A stretch of 50,534 nt of DNA from Pirellulales bacterium (GTDB taxonomy: Bacteria > Planctomycetota > Planctomycetia > Pirellulales > JACPPG01), in assembly GCA_036499395.1 (NCBI GenBank), contig DASYDW010000051.1:1-50534 (forward strand). Reading direction: 5' to 3'. Below the pieces are notes generated by a model. It searched no databases. It had not been told where the DNA came from and saw nothing but the letters and a program-made list of their open reading frames with translations. How positions within the stretch are numbered: the first letter of the stretch is position 1; every line of letters starts with the position of its first letter. This document shows, one piece after another, positions 1 to 7,645 of the stretch. The translations under genes were made by a program, and so were the position numbers.

Positions 1-363
1 AGACCGCACCTCTTTCCGTGTTTCGCGAGGACCTTTTCGTGAAAATGAAAGGCTCCCGGCAGCAGTTGATGCCGGTCGCAAATCGTCCGCTGGACTAAAC
101 TCCGTAGGTCGTCAAGCGTCGAAATCGCCGAAAGGCAATTACCCATAATTCGGAAGAACCCTGAAGTCTTGTAGATTGCTCTTGCGACCAACGTGCCCTG
201 GACTGGGCCTCGATCAGTTATCGGCGAAATGGCAAAACGTCTTTCCTTCGAGGCGACTACGTGATGATTAGCTCGGAGTGGCGGCACTGCTAGCACTTCA
301 AGGCTGCACAAATTCTATCGCCATTCGCGCGGGCGTGGAACGTATCGGAGAACGCCATCGCCT
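1..363. other. Left edge, no gene recognised
   Basis: I see no convincing gene, RNA or repeat here. One plus-strand frame is open from the window edge to about position 147. It could be the end of a gene that starts outside the window, but nothing in it resembles a known domain. The stretch lies downstream of the minus-strand TIR-like gene, so it may hold that gene's 3' untranslated region. No copy of the tRNA-Leu 3' end, which would mark the far end of the integrated element, is visible. Confidence 0.4.
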
Positions 364-1584
364 CTAGATTACGGGCATTTGAGCGGCCACGAGTTCACGT
401 TTAAGCTCTTTTTTCCATCCCCCCTCATCGTCCATGCGGATGTAAACTATGCCGTCGAAATCTGACGGCGTTTCGAGGCCAGGCGTAATCAGCGCGCACA
501 CCTTCGCCTGACCGAGATGCGCCAAGAAATAGCCTAATTCCAAAATCACGTTTTGCCGAGCGCGTGGCCGGAGACCTCCTCCCTTCGCGCTTCCCACGTC
601 GTCATCGGTCATCAGTATTACTGCGAAAGTCACCAACTCTGCTTCTTCGATAAACTTGGTGAGAAGATGGCGCCCCATGTTGGGTTGGTCATGAAGAACA
701 ATCCCCACCAACCCTAGGCCTTTCAGAAAAGAGACAACTGCGGTGCGGGCGGTCTCGTTCTGACCGTGAACTACAAAGACGCGATTCGGCGAGCGACCGG
801 AAGAGTTGGTATCGCTGGCTGAGCTGCCTGCCTCCGCGCCTTCATTCAAAGTCGGCCAGGTCTTTATTGCGACGTCACTTCTTGTCGCGGAGACCCGCTT
901 CATAAGATATGCAGAGAACAGCGACCTTTCTGCTGTCATCGCCGCTGGATTATCGATCGCAAAGCGAACGATAGCGTTTGCTCGATCGCGTCGCCCGCCT
1001 AAATCCCGTCCAGCAGAAAGTCCTGGCACACCCGCTTCCAGTAACATGTTATCAATCTGAGCATGGCTCCATTCTGAGATCACGTCTTTGGCTGCAAGAA
1101 GCGATGCTCGGGTGGGGGCGGGAAGAGGCTTTTTTTCGAAAAGGCTGATATCGGAGGTTTTAAACTCGTGGCCGGCTTCGCCAAGAACTGAGAATAGATC
1201 TCTTTCCTTTATTGCCCAGTGGCTTCGACTGAACTCAAACTGTTCGATATCCAGCTCGTCCCGCGATCGCCATATGTCATCGTTCAGGATCGGGGCCGTG
1301 CTTGGACATAGGCTGAATTTAACCTGAATGTCCCTGCCTGGGTTAAGGTCCAAGATACGGGCTATACGCACCAACCCTTCGCCGCGCCCCTCATTCATCA
1401 GCACGCACGGCCACGACTTAATGCAATCGATGGCCTCCACCGATAGCAACTGGAGTTGTTGTCCGATGGACTCGGACGTGTATTCTAGGAAGCGACTTCT
1501 GTCGAATCGCACAGTTCCCTCATCCCAGTCCTGAAACTGATGCGAAACAAGCAGGCTATACACAGCGGATAGCTCCATCATCAA
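364..1584 (-). CDS. TIR-like (PF10137-type) nucleotide-binding effector
   Basis: 406 residues with a C-terminal domain (about 268-406) that matches the TIR-like predicted nucleotide-binding family PF10137. It opens with VFVVHG, continues with an LHDQPN-like segment and a TDDDVG loop, and carries the RQNVILELGYF motif, whose glutamate (near residue 348) is the expected catalytic residue for NAD+ cleavage. Members of this family act as effectors in nucleotide-signalled antiphage systems, which is family knowledge and not shown here. The first 135 residues form a separate domain ending in a SHWAIKERDLF motif; I cannot name it. Residues about 155-230 form a helical linker. The protein is cytosolic, with no signal peptide or membrane segment. 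It is the last gene of a minus-strand run with the second TIR gene and its partner, with a 203-nt gap. Two further ATG codons follow the chosen start directly. Confidence 0.85.
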   Translation of the reverse strand: MMMELSAVYSLLVSHQFQDWDEGTVRFDRSRFLEYTSESIGQQLQLLSVEAIDCIKSWPCVLMNEGRGEGLVRIARILDLNPGRDIQVKFSLCPSTAPILNDDIWRSRDELDIEQFEFSRSHWAIKERDLFSVLGEAGHEFKTSDISLFEKKPLPAPTRASLLAAKDVISEWSHAQIDNMLLEAGVPGLSAGRDLGGRRDRANAIVRFAIDNPAAMTAERSLFSAYLMKRVSATRSDVAIKTWPTLNEGAEAGSSASDTNSSGRSPNRVFVVHGQNETARTAVVSFLKGLGLVGIVLHDQPNMGRHLLTKFIEEAELVTFAVILMTDDDVGSAKGGGLRPRARQNVILELGYFLAHLGQAKVCALITPGLETPSDFDGIVYIRMDDEGGWKKELKRELVAAQMPVI

Positions 1585-1787
1585 TGTGCCGGTGGCTTCA
1601 CTGACCCATGTCTATCGTGGCGAGAAGCATTGAGCAAGGGCTTCTTCAGGGCTGCGGCCTTCTGTTCGAACCGATCAACTAATCGTGCGCTCCCAGAATT
1701 ATCATACGTGATCTATAAGTTCCTCGCGTCGAGCTAAGTTCTTCAAAATTACTGCCGAGCTGTCGTCGCTTCCGCAGTGTGTCGCCG

Positions 1788-2474
1788 TTAATCCATATTC
1801 GCCGAGCGTTGGAGAATTAATCTTGCGACATCGATTGGATCGCGACTACCAATCCAAATGTAACCATCGATCGAGAACAAGCCTGGAAGGGGCGCTGCGC
1901 TGTCGAACCGAAATAACATCATGGTCTCGGATTTGCGTTGCTTTATGAGGTCACGGATTGCACGCCATTCGAGGCCGCACCACTCCTTGCTCTCATATTC
2001 AGTGGAGAGGAACACGACGATTAGGTCGGCGTGATTGTGATAGAGGTCTTGTAGATAAGTATCTAGATCAATACGTGCGAAATTAGCTTCGTGATATTTG
2101 TCGTAAAGAACCCGTTCTCGCCCAGCGACAGTAGCAAGACAGGCGGCGACTTGATCTACAAAGGCACGATGTTCGCCGGCGAAGGATAATGCAATTTGGA
2201 ATTTCTTCGCGGTCTTCCCAAGATCCGACAAGTGTCGCTCAGCCACATGTAGATTATCCTGCGCGCCTATAGTAATTCCAAAATCGCCGTAATCGATCTC
2301 AGCAGCTTTCAGCCGCGAAATTATTTCGTCCAATCGCGAAAGGTACCCCCAGCGCACCAGGACGGGCGCATACCATCTAGTTTGCCCTTCATCGTGTATG
2401 ACGCGCCGGGGAATGCTGTATAAGCTCATGGAATTGACGCCGTGCATCCATTCGGAGCAGTTGTTTACAGGCAT
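1788..2474 (-). CDS. TIR-domain protein, probable NADase effector
   Basis: 228 residues as drawn. After about 85 residues without recognisable features comes a TIR domain (about 90-205). It begins with FQIALSFAGE (the strand A signature SFAG), includes a DLIVVFLS strand, and carries EWCGLEW, whose second glutamate (near residue 169) is the likely catalytic residue. Bacterial TIR domains hydrolyse or cyclise NAD+ and often drive abortive infection; that is family knowledge. The frame overlaps the end of the upstream gene by 86 nt. Internal ATGs at 2447 and 2429 would shorten the overlap to 59 or 41 nt, and none of the three has a clear Shine-Dalgarno, so translation is probably coupled to the partner gene. 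No transmembrane segment is visible. Confidence 0.85.
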   Translation of the reverse strand: MPVNNCSEWMHGVNSMSLYSIPRRVIHDEGQTRWYAPVLVRWGYLSRLDEIISRLKAAEIDYGDFGITIGAQDNLHVAERHLSDLGKTAKKFQIALSFAGEHRAFVDQVAACLATVAGRERVLYDKYHEANFARIDLDTYLQDLYHNHADLIVVFLSTEYESKEWCGLEWRAIRDLIKQRKSETMMLFRFDSAAPLPGLFSIDGYIWIGSRDPIDVARLILQRSANMD

Positions 2475-3276
2475 TCAGAATTCGATCGGACGACTGCTCC
2501 AAATGTTGACAAGCAATTTCGTCTAGAGACCAATGCGGCTGGGATCCCCCTTCGACGGGAACAAATTCCCCTTCCGGGCCAATAACCACTGCTCTGTCAC
2601 CATCGCCGGGGCCGAATCGGCTGATAGCTGTTTGAGCAAAACAGTCGAGGGTCCATCGGTACTTGAATAAGAATTCACCGTCGTCATCCACCGCTTCCAC
2701 GGGAATGCGCGTCTGTGGATGCTCGTCACGGTATAAAGTTTCCCACGAAGTCCCAAGATTCAGTGGATTAAAACGTCGCGGATTGGCAAAAAAAAGGAAG
2801 GTGAGACGATGGTGATCGACGGCTTTGTGCAACGCCAACAATGCCTCCTCAAGTTGCTGGGCCGGCTCATCAATATCCCGATTCTCGGGACGAGGTTCTT
2901 GTTGAGGTGCGGGCAAGCGGGCTCTTAGCAGGTCTTCCCATCGCTGCAATCGAATTGCGAATTGGGCGCAATCCAGCGTTTGCTGCGTTGGAGTTATATC
3001 GTAGATGCCCGGATCGGGATCGTCATAGAGTCTCAACTCGTCAAGAGCTTCATCAAAAAGCAGCTGATCTTGAGGCGAAACCGACTCGGAGGATGCACAG
3101 AGCGATAAACATGTATCGGTGCCATACTCTTGGTTGAAGAGTTCGCATAATTGCTCTGCCAAAGCTGCATCGTCAATGCAGTAAAAGACGGTCGATGGAG
3201 CAGGCAGTGACGCAGGCGATTTCGCCAAATAGATATAAAAGCACGTCGTTGGCATGACTGGCTTTGCCAAGTACAT
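2389..3276 (-). CDS. Unrecognised protein coupled to the TIR gene
   Basis: About 295 residues. I do not recognise a family. It starts with an amphipathic stretch (MPTTCFYIYLAK), has an acidic middle section with a Pro/Glu-rich linker, and then an alternating strand pattern around FLFFANPRRFNPLNLGTSW and FKYRWTLDCF. The ORF can be opened at a TTG at 3327, but the ATGs at 3276 or 3255 are more natural; none has a strong Shine-Dalgarno. Its 3' end overlaps the TIR gene, implying one transcript and a shared role, for instance as sensor or regulator of the TIR effector (inference). It shows no SIR2, Macro or SLOG signature, so it does not look like a Thoeris ThsA. Copy 1 of the structured repeat lies just upstream. 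Confidence 0.65.
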   Translation of the reverse strand: MYLAKPVMPTTCFYIYLAKSPASLPAPSTVFYCIDDAALAEQLCELFNQEYGTDTCLSLCASSESVSPQDQLLFDEALDELRLYDDPDPGIYDITPTQQTLDCAQFAIRLQRWEDLLRARLPAPQQEPRPENRDIDEPAQQLEEALLALHKAVDHHRLTFLFFANPRRFNPLNLGTSWETLYRDEHPQTRIPVEAVDDDGEFLFKYRWTLDCFAQTAISRFGPGDGDRAVVIGPEGEFVPVEGGSQPHWSLDEIACQHLEQSSDRILNACKQLLRMDARRQFHELIQHSPARHTR

Positions 3277-3357
3277 TTCCGGGAGAAAGAGAGACTGGAT
3301 CCTGCCGCGCGGAGCGCATTTTATCAAAGGCTAGCTCGTTTCGCACGGCGCCAAGAT

Positions 3358-3478
3358 CCGCTGCGCAGCAGCGGGAGGTGTTTGTAGCTTCTATTCGCTG
3401 AGAATGGGATTTTGGGTCGGGTGACCGATAGGCAGCGACGGAATCCTGCCTGTCGTTCAGTCAGCTACTGGGGCAAGG
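3358..3478 (+). repeat. Structured cloverleaf-like repeat, copy 1
   Basis: A roughly 120-nt sequence that recurs in the same orientation at 5365-5491. Stem A is a 7-bp hairpin (3358-3364 with 3368-3374, loop GCA). It is followed by GAGGTG and then an outer helix GTAGCT/AGCTAC (3384-3389 with 3463-3468). That helix encloses three hairpins: ATTC/GAAT (3393-3396 with 3402-3405), GGTC/GACC (3415-3418 with 3423-3426) and a 9-bp arm with one G-T pair (3427-3435 with 3446-3454). The topology resembles a tRNA, but there is no T-loop or CCA. The second and third arms differ in sequence from copy 2 yet stay paired, which points to selection on structure. It lies about 350 nt upstream of the kinase start and just upstream of the divergent TIR-partner gene. 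The coding strand of the element is unknown. Confidence 0.7.
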
Positions 3479-3829
3479 GGGGAATCCGCCGTCGCACCGA
3501 ACGGCATCTAAATCCTTCGGACGTGCATGCCAGGGACCACTGGGCTCACCGCTTTGGGTCGATGGGCCTGGAAAACAGTTGATCTGGATTGCATTGCTCT
3601 GGCAGCGAATCTGCCTACATCTTCGTACGCCGCGGCACCTGGATCAGGCCGAGTCGCGGGATTTTGTTCCGGTACAATCCAATCTTAGGCGAATGGGCTT
3701 CGGTGATAGCCTTCGTCGTCGCTGGCCAGATGCGGAAATTGGCACGAAGGCGATATAATGAGCCAGATTATTAGGGGCAACGTGTGCTTTCGAATTCACA
3801 GCGCAGGATTCGTCGTGAAGAGGTAGCTC

Positions 3830-5299
3830 TTGATCTCCATTCATTTGCCGCGAGGATCATGGTCATTTGATCCACAATTGCAACTCGGTCCAGCCGGCGG
3901 ATTCGGTACGGTGTATGCTGGCACCGATAAAGACGGTCGCCCGGTAGCCGTTAAGCGACTGAAGCTTTCGGCGGGGGATGCCGCCCATCGGGAGCTGCGG
4001 ATCGCTTCTGAAATTGCTGGAAAACAACTGTCGCAGGTCATCCCGATGTATGATGCCGGCGAAGACTCTGAATCCGGATCTTATTTTGTCGTCATGGCCC
4101 GCGCGGATCGTAGCCTTCAGGACGAAATCAGCAGTCGCGGAAACCTCTCTGACACCGAAGCTGCCGGCGTGCTGCTCCAAATAGCCAATGGCTTGTCGGA
4201 AGTGGGACAACTCGTTCACCGCGATTTAAAGCCTGGCAACGTGCTGCTGCACGAAGGAAATTGGAAGATCGCCGACTTTGGAATTGCGCGCTTCATTGAG
4301 GAATCAACGTCCTTGAACACGCTGAAGGATTGCCTTAGCGCGCCATATGCGGCGCCCGAACAATGGCGATTCGAGCAGTCGTCGGGTGCCACAGACATTT
4401 ATGCGCTAGGCTGCATCGCGTACGCCCTACTTACTGGGAAACCGCCGTTCGCCGGACCAAGCACTGAAGAGTTCGGTCGCCAGCACCAGCACGATCAGCC
4501 GCCCCCACTCGACAGAGTCGATCGTCGGTTGTGCTCCGCTGTTGGCATGATGCTTCGTAAGTCGCCCGCCGCGCGCCCAGTTCTGTCGCGCACAATTCGC
4601 CTCCTTTCCGAAGCCACCGTGCCTGCTGACACCGGGGCCGGCTTTGTGGCCTTAGCCTCAGTAGGAGCATCGGTGGCACAACGGGAGTCCGAGGTTGATG
4701 CGCGACAAAGTGTCGATGTGTCGGGTAAACAACGTCGGGACCGATTGGCTGATGATGCGAAACTGGTGTTGCGCGATCTCATCGACGATCTTTTCGCACG
4801 GATCATTCGAGCCGCGCCAACAGCAATTCAAACGGTAATCCCGTTACGCGTACGTCTTGGAGAGGCGGCACTGCGCGTATCCTTCCTTGGCGACGCAATT
4901 GCGCTCGGTGAATTCGCGCGATCCCAATGGGACGTCGTAGCCGGAGCCACTATCTTGATTCAGCAGGCAAACCCGGCGTACGAATGGAGCGCATCTCTTT
5001 GGTATGCTCGCATGAAACCTGCCGATGAATATCGCTGGTACGAGGTATCGTACTTTTCGAATCTAATTGGCGGAACTTCCCATCCACGGCCCGAATTCGC
5101 ACCCTTCGCGCTCACACATGACATACATCACGCGGACGAGGCAGCCGCGCAAGTCGTGGGCTTGTACCAGTTCGCGTGGGGACCAAAGCCAATCGATGAC
5201 GAGAATTCGGATGAGTTTTGCAATCGATGGGCGTCTCTGCTTGCAAAGGCGGCAGAAGGCCAAATCACATACCCACGAAACTTGCCGCTTCCCGCCTGA
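3830..5299 (+). CDS. Ser/Thr protein kinase with novel C-terminal half
   Basis: 489 residues. Residues about 12-265 are a Hanks-type kinase domain with a glycine-rich loop GPAGGFGTV, the AVKRL lysine near 43, HRDLKPGN near 131, DFG near 148, APEQW near 175 and a DIYALGCIAYALLTGKPPF helix. All catalytic residues are present, so it should phosphorylate proteins from ATP. Residues about 330-489 form a second domain, rich in Trp and Tyr (SASLWYARMKPADEYRWYEV), that I do not recognise; no membrane segment separates the two, so the enzyme is cytosolic. The start is TTG, preceded by GAGG seven bases upstream. The gene stands alone between the two structured repeats and next to TIR and toxin-antitoxin genes, so a defence or stress-signalling role is possible (inference). 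It has no PglX- or BREX-like neighbour. Confidence 0.85.
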   Translation: MISIHLPRGSWSFDPQLQLGPAGGFGTVYAGTDKDGRPVAVKRLKLSAGDAAHRELRIASEIAGKQLSQVIPMYDAGEDSESGSYFVVMARADRSLQDEISSRGNLSDTEAAGVLLQIANGLSEVGQLVHRDLKPGNVLLHEGNWKIADFGIARFIEESTSLNTLKDCLSAPYAAPEQWRFEQSSGATDIYALGCIAYALLTGKPPFAGPSTEEFGRQHQHDQPPPLDRVDRRLCSAVGMMLRKSPAARPVLSRTIRLLSEATVPADTGAGFVALASVGASVAQRESEVDARQSVDVSGKQRRDRLADDAKLVLRDLIDDLFARIIRAAPTAIQTVIPLRVRLGEAALRVSFLGDAIALGEFARSQWDVVAGATILIQQANPAYEWSASLWYARMKPADEYRWYEVSYFSNLIGGTSHPRPEFAPFALTHDIHHADEAAAQVVGLYQFAWGPKPIDDENSDEFCNRWASLLAKAAEGQITYPRNLPLPA

Positions 5300-5364
5300 A
5301 AGCGCTCAACATTTGTTTCTGAACGATGGAATTATGAAGGGAAGTCATTCGCAGAGAATATAAT

Positions 5365-5491
5365 CCGCTGCGAAGCAGCGGGGAGGTGTCTGTAGCTTCT
5401 ATTCTCTGAGAATGGGCTTCCGAATCGGAAACTGGCAGGCGGGCGAGGATGCTCGCCTGCACATTCAGTCAGCTACTTCGCTGAGGCAAGG
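5365..5491 (+). repeat. Structured cloverleaf-like repeat, copy 2
   Basis: Second copy of the element at 3358-3478, beginning 65 nt after the kinase stop codon. Stem A pairs 5365-5371 with 5375-5381 (loop GAA instead of GCA). The outer helix GTAGCT/AGCTAC is 5392-5397 with 5471-5476. The inner hairpins are 5401-5405 with 5409-5413, 5418-5422 with 5426-5430, and a 9-bp arm 5439-5447 with 5452-5460 closing a GATG loop. The first 55 nt and the block TTCAGTCAGCTACT are nearly identical to copy 1, whereas the second and third arms have different sequences that still pair. The two copies are direct repeats about 2,007 bp apart and bracket the kinase gene like a cassette. It could be a non-coding RNA, a small mobile repeat or a recombination site; I cannot name the family. 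Confidence 0.7.
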
Positions 5492-5530
5492 ATACATCAG
5501 CGTTTTTCTCGGACTGGAACGGAATTGGGC

Positions 5531-5845
5531 TCAGTGGTGACGCTCGGTATCGACGCGAGCGCGGGCCGTGGTCGGATCGAGCCTGCAATCGAGAATGGCG
5601 ACGACCTGAATGGCGTCCGGGAGAACTCGGTAGTAGATGGCGAATGGGAAACGGTGCGTAATCGCGCGGCGGACCGCTCCGAAGTCGACCTGGTAGCTCT
5701 CGGGAAAGTGCTCGATGGCATCGAGCGTATGTGCGACCTGGGAATAAAACGCCTGACCTAGGCCGGGTTGCTGGAGTCCGTACCAGGCCACCGCGTGATC
5801 GATATCAGCCTCGGCGCACTTAAGAAGGGCAAGTGGAAGTCTCAT
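5531..5845 (-). CDS. ParE/RelE-family toxin
   Basis: 104 residues starting MRLPLALL. The layout fits the ParE/RelE plasmid-stabilization fold: an N-terminal helix pair with an AVAWYGLQQPGLGQAFYSQV segment, the FPESYQ motif, then RRAITHRFPFAIYYRVL and a closing AILDCRLDP strand. ParE toxins poison DNA gyrase and RelE toxins cleave mRNA; the sequence alone does not settle which applies. The start ATG at 5845 overlaps the antitoxin stop in an ATGA arrangement, the usual coupling of such pairs. The frame stays open upstream of this ATG, but that extension runs through the antitoxin gene and is rejected. It probably stabilises the integrated element. Confidence 0.88.
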   Translation of the reverse strand: MRLPLALLKCAEADIDHAVAWYGLQQPGLGQAFYSQVAHTLDAIEHFPESYQVDFGAVRRAITHRFPFAIYYRVLPDAIQVVAILDCRLDPTTARARVDTERHH

Positions 5846-6063
5846 TCCCTGGGAGGCTTTGCCGCTTTGATGGCAGCCCAGGTACGGGCCGGCATTTGGC
5901 CACTGTCGGCCAGAGCGATGCGCCGCTCGACTTCGGCACGCTGCGCAAGCGTCGTAGCGGGAGCTCGATTGGCGGTGAGCACGCTGTCCCACAGGTCCTG
6001 TGCAAGCAGGATACGTTCGTCCGGCGTTAGCTGCGAGAAGTCAACATCCTTGTGCGACACCAT
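5842..6063 (-). CDS. Antitoxin, putative addiction module component
   Basis: 73 residues from the ATG at 6063 (MVSHKDVDFSQLTPDERI); a start seven codons upstream is also open. The pattern SxLTPxERIxLAQDLWDSV, followed by a charged helix (LAQRAEVERRIALAD) and a basic tail, fits the TIGR02574-type addiction module antitoxins that pair with ParE-like toxins. The protein would bind and neutralise the toxin encoded just downstream. The stop overlaps the toxin start by four bases. It lies 69 nt downstream of the methyltransferase gene on the same strand, so it may share its transcript. Confidence 0.88.
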   Translation of the reverse strand: MVSHKDVDFSQLTPDERILLAQDLWDSVLTANRAPATTLAQRAEVERRIALADSGQMPARTWAAIKAAKPPRE

Positions 6064-6132
6064 ACGGCCTCCGTTCCAAGTCATAGAGCCAGAGTGCCTG
6101 AATCCAGCGGGAAAGTAAATGTTTTTTCATTG

Positions 6133-6882
6133 TCACGGTGGACAATACCCCGATTTGATCGCAGCCTCCGCAATGCGTTTGCATGCGTAGTGAAAATAGA
6201 CCGGGTCCTGCTCGATGCCGATGAACCGCTTGCCGGCCATGATCGCGGCGACACCCGTGGTTCCGCTTCCCATGAAAGGGTCAAGAATCGTGTCGGCGGA
6301 CACCGAGTCGCAGAAATAGCGAATCTGCGCAAGCGGGCGCGGACACGGTACGGGGTTGTCGCCGTGGTAGCCGTTCCATAGCCGCAGATCGACAACGTGC
6401 CAATCGCGGGGCAGTTCGTCGCGCAGCAGCGACCGGCCGCTCCAGAAGATCACGGGATCCCAGGCCAGGCAGACGGAGCGACCGCGGCTGGGATAAATCT
6501 TGCAGGCGGCGACGATGCGATAGCCGTCCGGAAAGTACCGGTGCCACTGTGACGCTTTTAACGGGCTTTGCCAAACGAAGCACGGCCCGTTGTTAGTGAC
6601 CCGTATCAGTTCGGGGACGAGCCAAGTCATCATAGCATCGTATTTTTCCGGTGCGTCGTCATAGCTTCGGTAGCTGAAGCCGATGCCGTAGGGCGGATCA
6701 GTGATTACCGCTCCGACGCTTGAGAGCTGCGGCAGCACGTCGAAACAATCTGCGCGGTAAAGCGTAGCGTTACCGATCGTGACTCTTCGTATACCGTCGT
6801 CGAGATAGCCGCATTTGGGCAGGGCCGCACGCCGCGTTCTGCGCTCGGCGTAGAACGGGTTGATGGTGGTGGTCGGGATCAT
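6133..6882 (-). CDS. Orphan DNA adenine methyltransferase
   Basis: 249 residues. DPPYGIGF (motif IV) comes first and LDPFMGSGTTGVAA (motif I, the S-adenosylmethionine site) near the C-terminus. That order fits a beta-class enzyme, and DPPY favours N6-adenine methylation. The start is taken at 6882 because AGGAGG lies six bases upstream; the frame extends nine codons further without a ribosome binding site. No restriction endonuclease is adjacent, so it is probably an orphan enzyme that protects or marks the mobile element on transfer (inference). It sits between a small element protein upstream (10-nt gap) and the toxin-antitoxin pair downstream. Confidence 0.88.
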   Translation of the reverse strand: MIPTTTINPFYAERRTRRAALPKCGYLDDGIRRVTIGNATLYRADCFDVLPQLSSVGAVITDPPYGIGFSYRSYDDAPEKYDAMMTWLVPELIRVTNNGPCFVWQSPLKASQWHRYFPDGYRIVAACKIYPSRGRSVCLAWDPVIFWSGRSLLRDELPRDWHVVDLRLWNGYHGDNPVPCPRPLAQIRYFCDSVSADTILDPFMGSGTTGVAAIMAGKRFIGIEQDPVYFHYACKRIAEAAIKSGYCPP

Positions 6883-6892
6883 CGGCCGCCTC

Positions 6893-7210
6893 CTACTCCC
6901 TTTTCCCAAAGGGAATGCGGACCTCGATGCAGGTCCCTTCAGGCACCGGCACGGTGCTGATGAAATAGCCGATACGATTTACCGGATGATGGCCGTTGTT
7001 GATGTATTGATTGCCGTCGGCACCGTCGATCAGCGTCCAGACGGTGGCTCGGTCCTGGCTGCGCACGAACTCAAGCTCCTTGCCGTAGGTTTCAAATAGA
7101 CAGCCGCTTCCGGTGCCAAAGCTCCACGCCGCATAGATGTTCAAGGGATTGTGCAGCAGCGGGTAGCTTGCCTCGAATTCGTCTTCGGTCATTTGGATAC
7201 GTCGCGTCAT
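6893..7210 (-). CDS. Hypothetical mobile-element protein
   Basis: 105 residues, starting MTRRIQMTEDEFEASYPLL. No family is recognised. The composition is ordinary for a small soluble protein, with a central FGTGSGCLFETYGKELEFV segment and a strand-rich C-terminal half (TVWTLIDGADGNQYINNG). It has no signal peptide or membrane span. It ends 10 nt before the methyltransferase start, so the two are almost certainly co-transcribed. The body reads as coding, with no frame conflict on the other strand. Confidence 0.7.
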   Translation of the reverse strand: MTRRIQMTEDEFEASYPLLHNPLNIYAAWSFGTGSGCLFETYGKELEFVRSQDRATVWTLIDGADGNQYINNGHHPVNRIGYFISTVPVPEGTCIEVRIPFGKRE

Positions 7211-7280
7211 AAACGGATTCCTTTCATTGTTGGATTAAAGACGCCGGAGCGGACGTCCGTGCCCGCCCCGGTCGGTTGAG

Positions 7281-7493
7281 TTAATCTTTGTTTTCCAAGG
7301 CCGTGCGCAGCGTGATCCGTCCGTCGAGCGGCAAGCATTCCAGCTGCACGTTGAAGCCACTGCGGTCGGTGTGTGCCCAGGCTGAACCAATTCGGGTCCA
7401 GAAAGCTTTGCGTCCCTCGCGGTCACGCACCTGGTAGGCGATATGGCTTGGCGTTTTCGAGGCAGGCTTTTCGTTTGTGGCGATGTCGGTCAT
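7281..7493 (-). CDS. Small conserved element protein
   Basis: 70 residues. The core (SHIAYQVRDREGRKAFWTRIGSAW, then HTDRSGFNVQLECLPLDGRI, broken here for length) resembles small proteins that I recall beside conjugation genes on proteobacterial integrative elements, where the function is unknown. A ribosome binding site GGAGA lies about seven bases upstream of the ATG. It is the first gene of the minus-strand run that continues into the hypothetical protein, the methyltransferase and the toxin-antitoxin pair. The oriT candidate lies about 90 nt upstream of its start. Confidence 0.72.
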   Translation of the reverse strand: MTDIATNEKPASKTPSHIAYQVRDREGRKAFWTRIGSAWAHTDRSGFNVQLECLPLDGRITLRTALENKD

Positions 7494-7586
7494 TGTCTTT
7501 CTCCTTCGTCTCTTTGAGTTACCGGCCGCGAACCACCGCGGCCTGATGGCACGCGAATAAAGCCGGAGAAGCCGGGGCGAAGCGAA

Positions 7587-7645
7587 CCGGGCAAGCTGAA
7601 AATCGTGAGGTGCCTTAAGGAGGTGCCGATTTTCTGCTTGCCCGG
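7587..7645. repeat. Large inverted repeat, oriT candidate
   Basis: The arms are 19 nt (7587-7605 and 7627-7645), beginning CCGGGCAAGC, with one mismatch, around a 21-nt loop. The loop contains a direct repeat of GAGGTGC and the palindrome CCTTAAGG (7613-7620). A further copy of AGCTTGCC at 7661-7668 can also pair with the left arm, giving a competing fold. The repeat lies in the divergent space between a minus-strand operon and the relaxase gene, where no terminator is needed, and no T-run follows. MobF relaxases nick next to inverted repeats in oriT, so this is the best oriT candidate in the window (inference). The rest of 7494-8083 shows no clear gene. Confidence 0.5.

Noticed and set aside
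364..5299. Thoeris, BREX or DISARM assignment of the left cluster
   Set aside because: The TIR partner has no SIR2 or Macro features, no PglX/PglZ/BrxC-like genes are present, and the methyltransferase is a small orphan enzyme.
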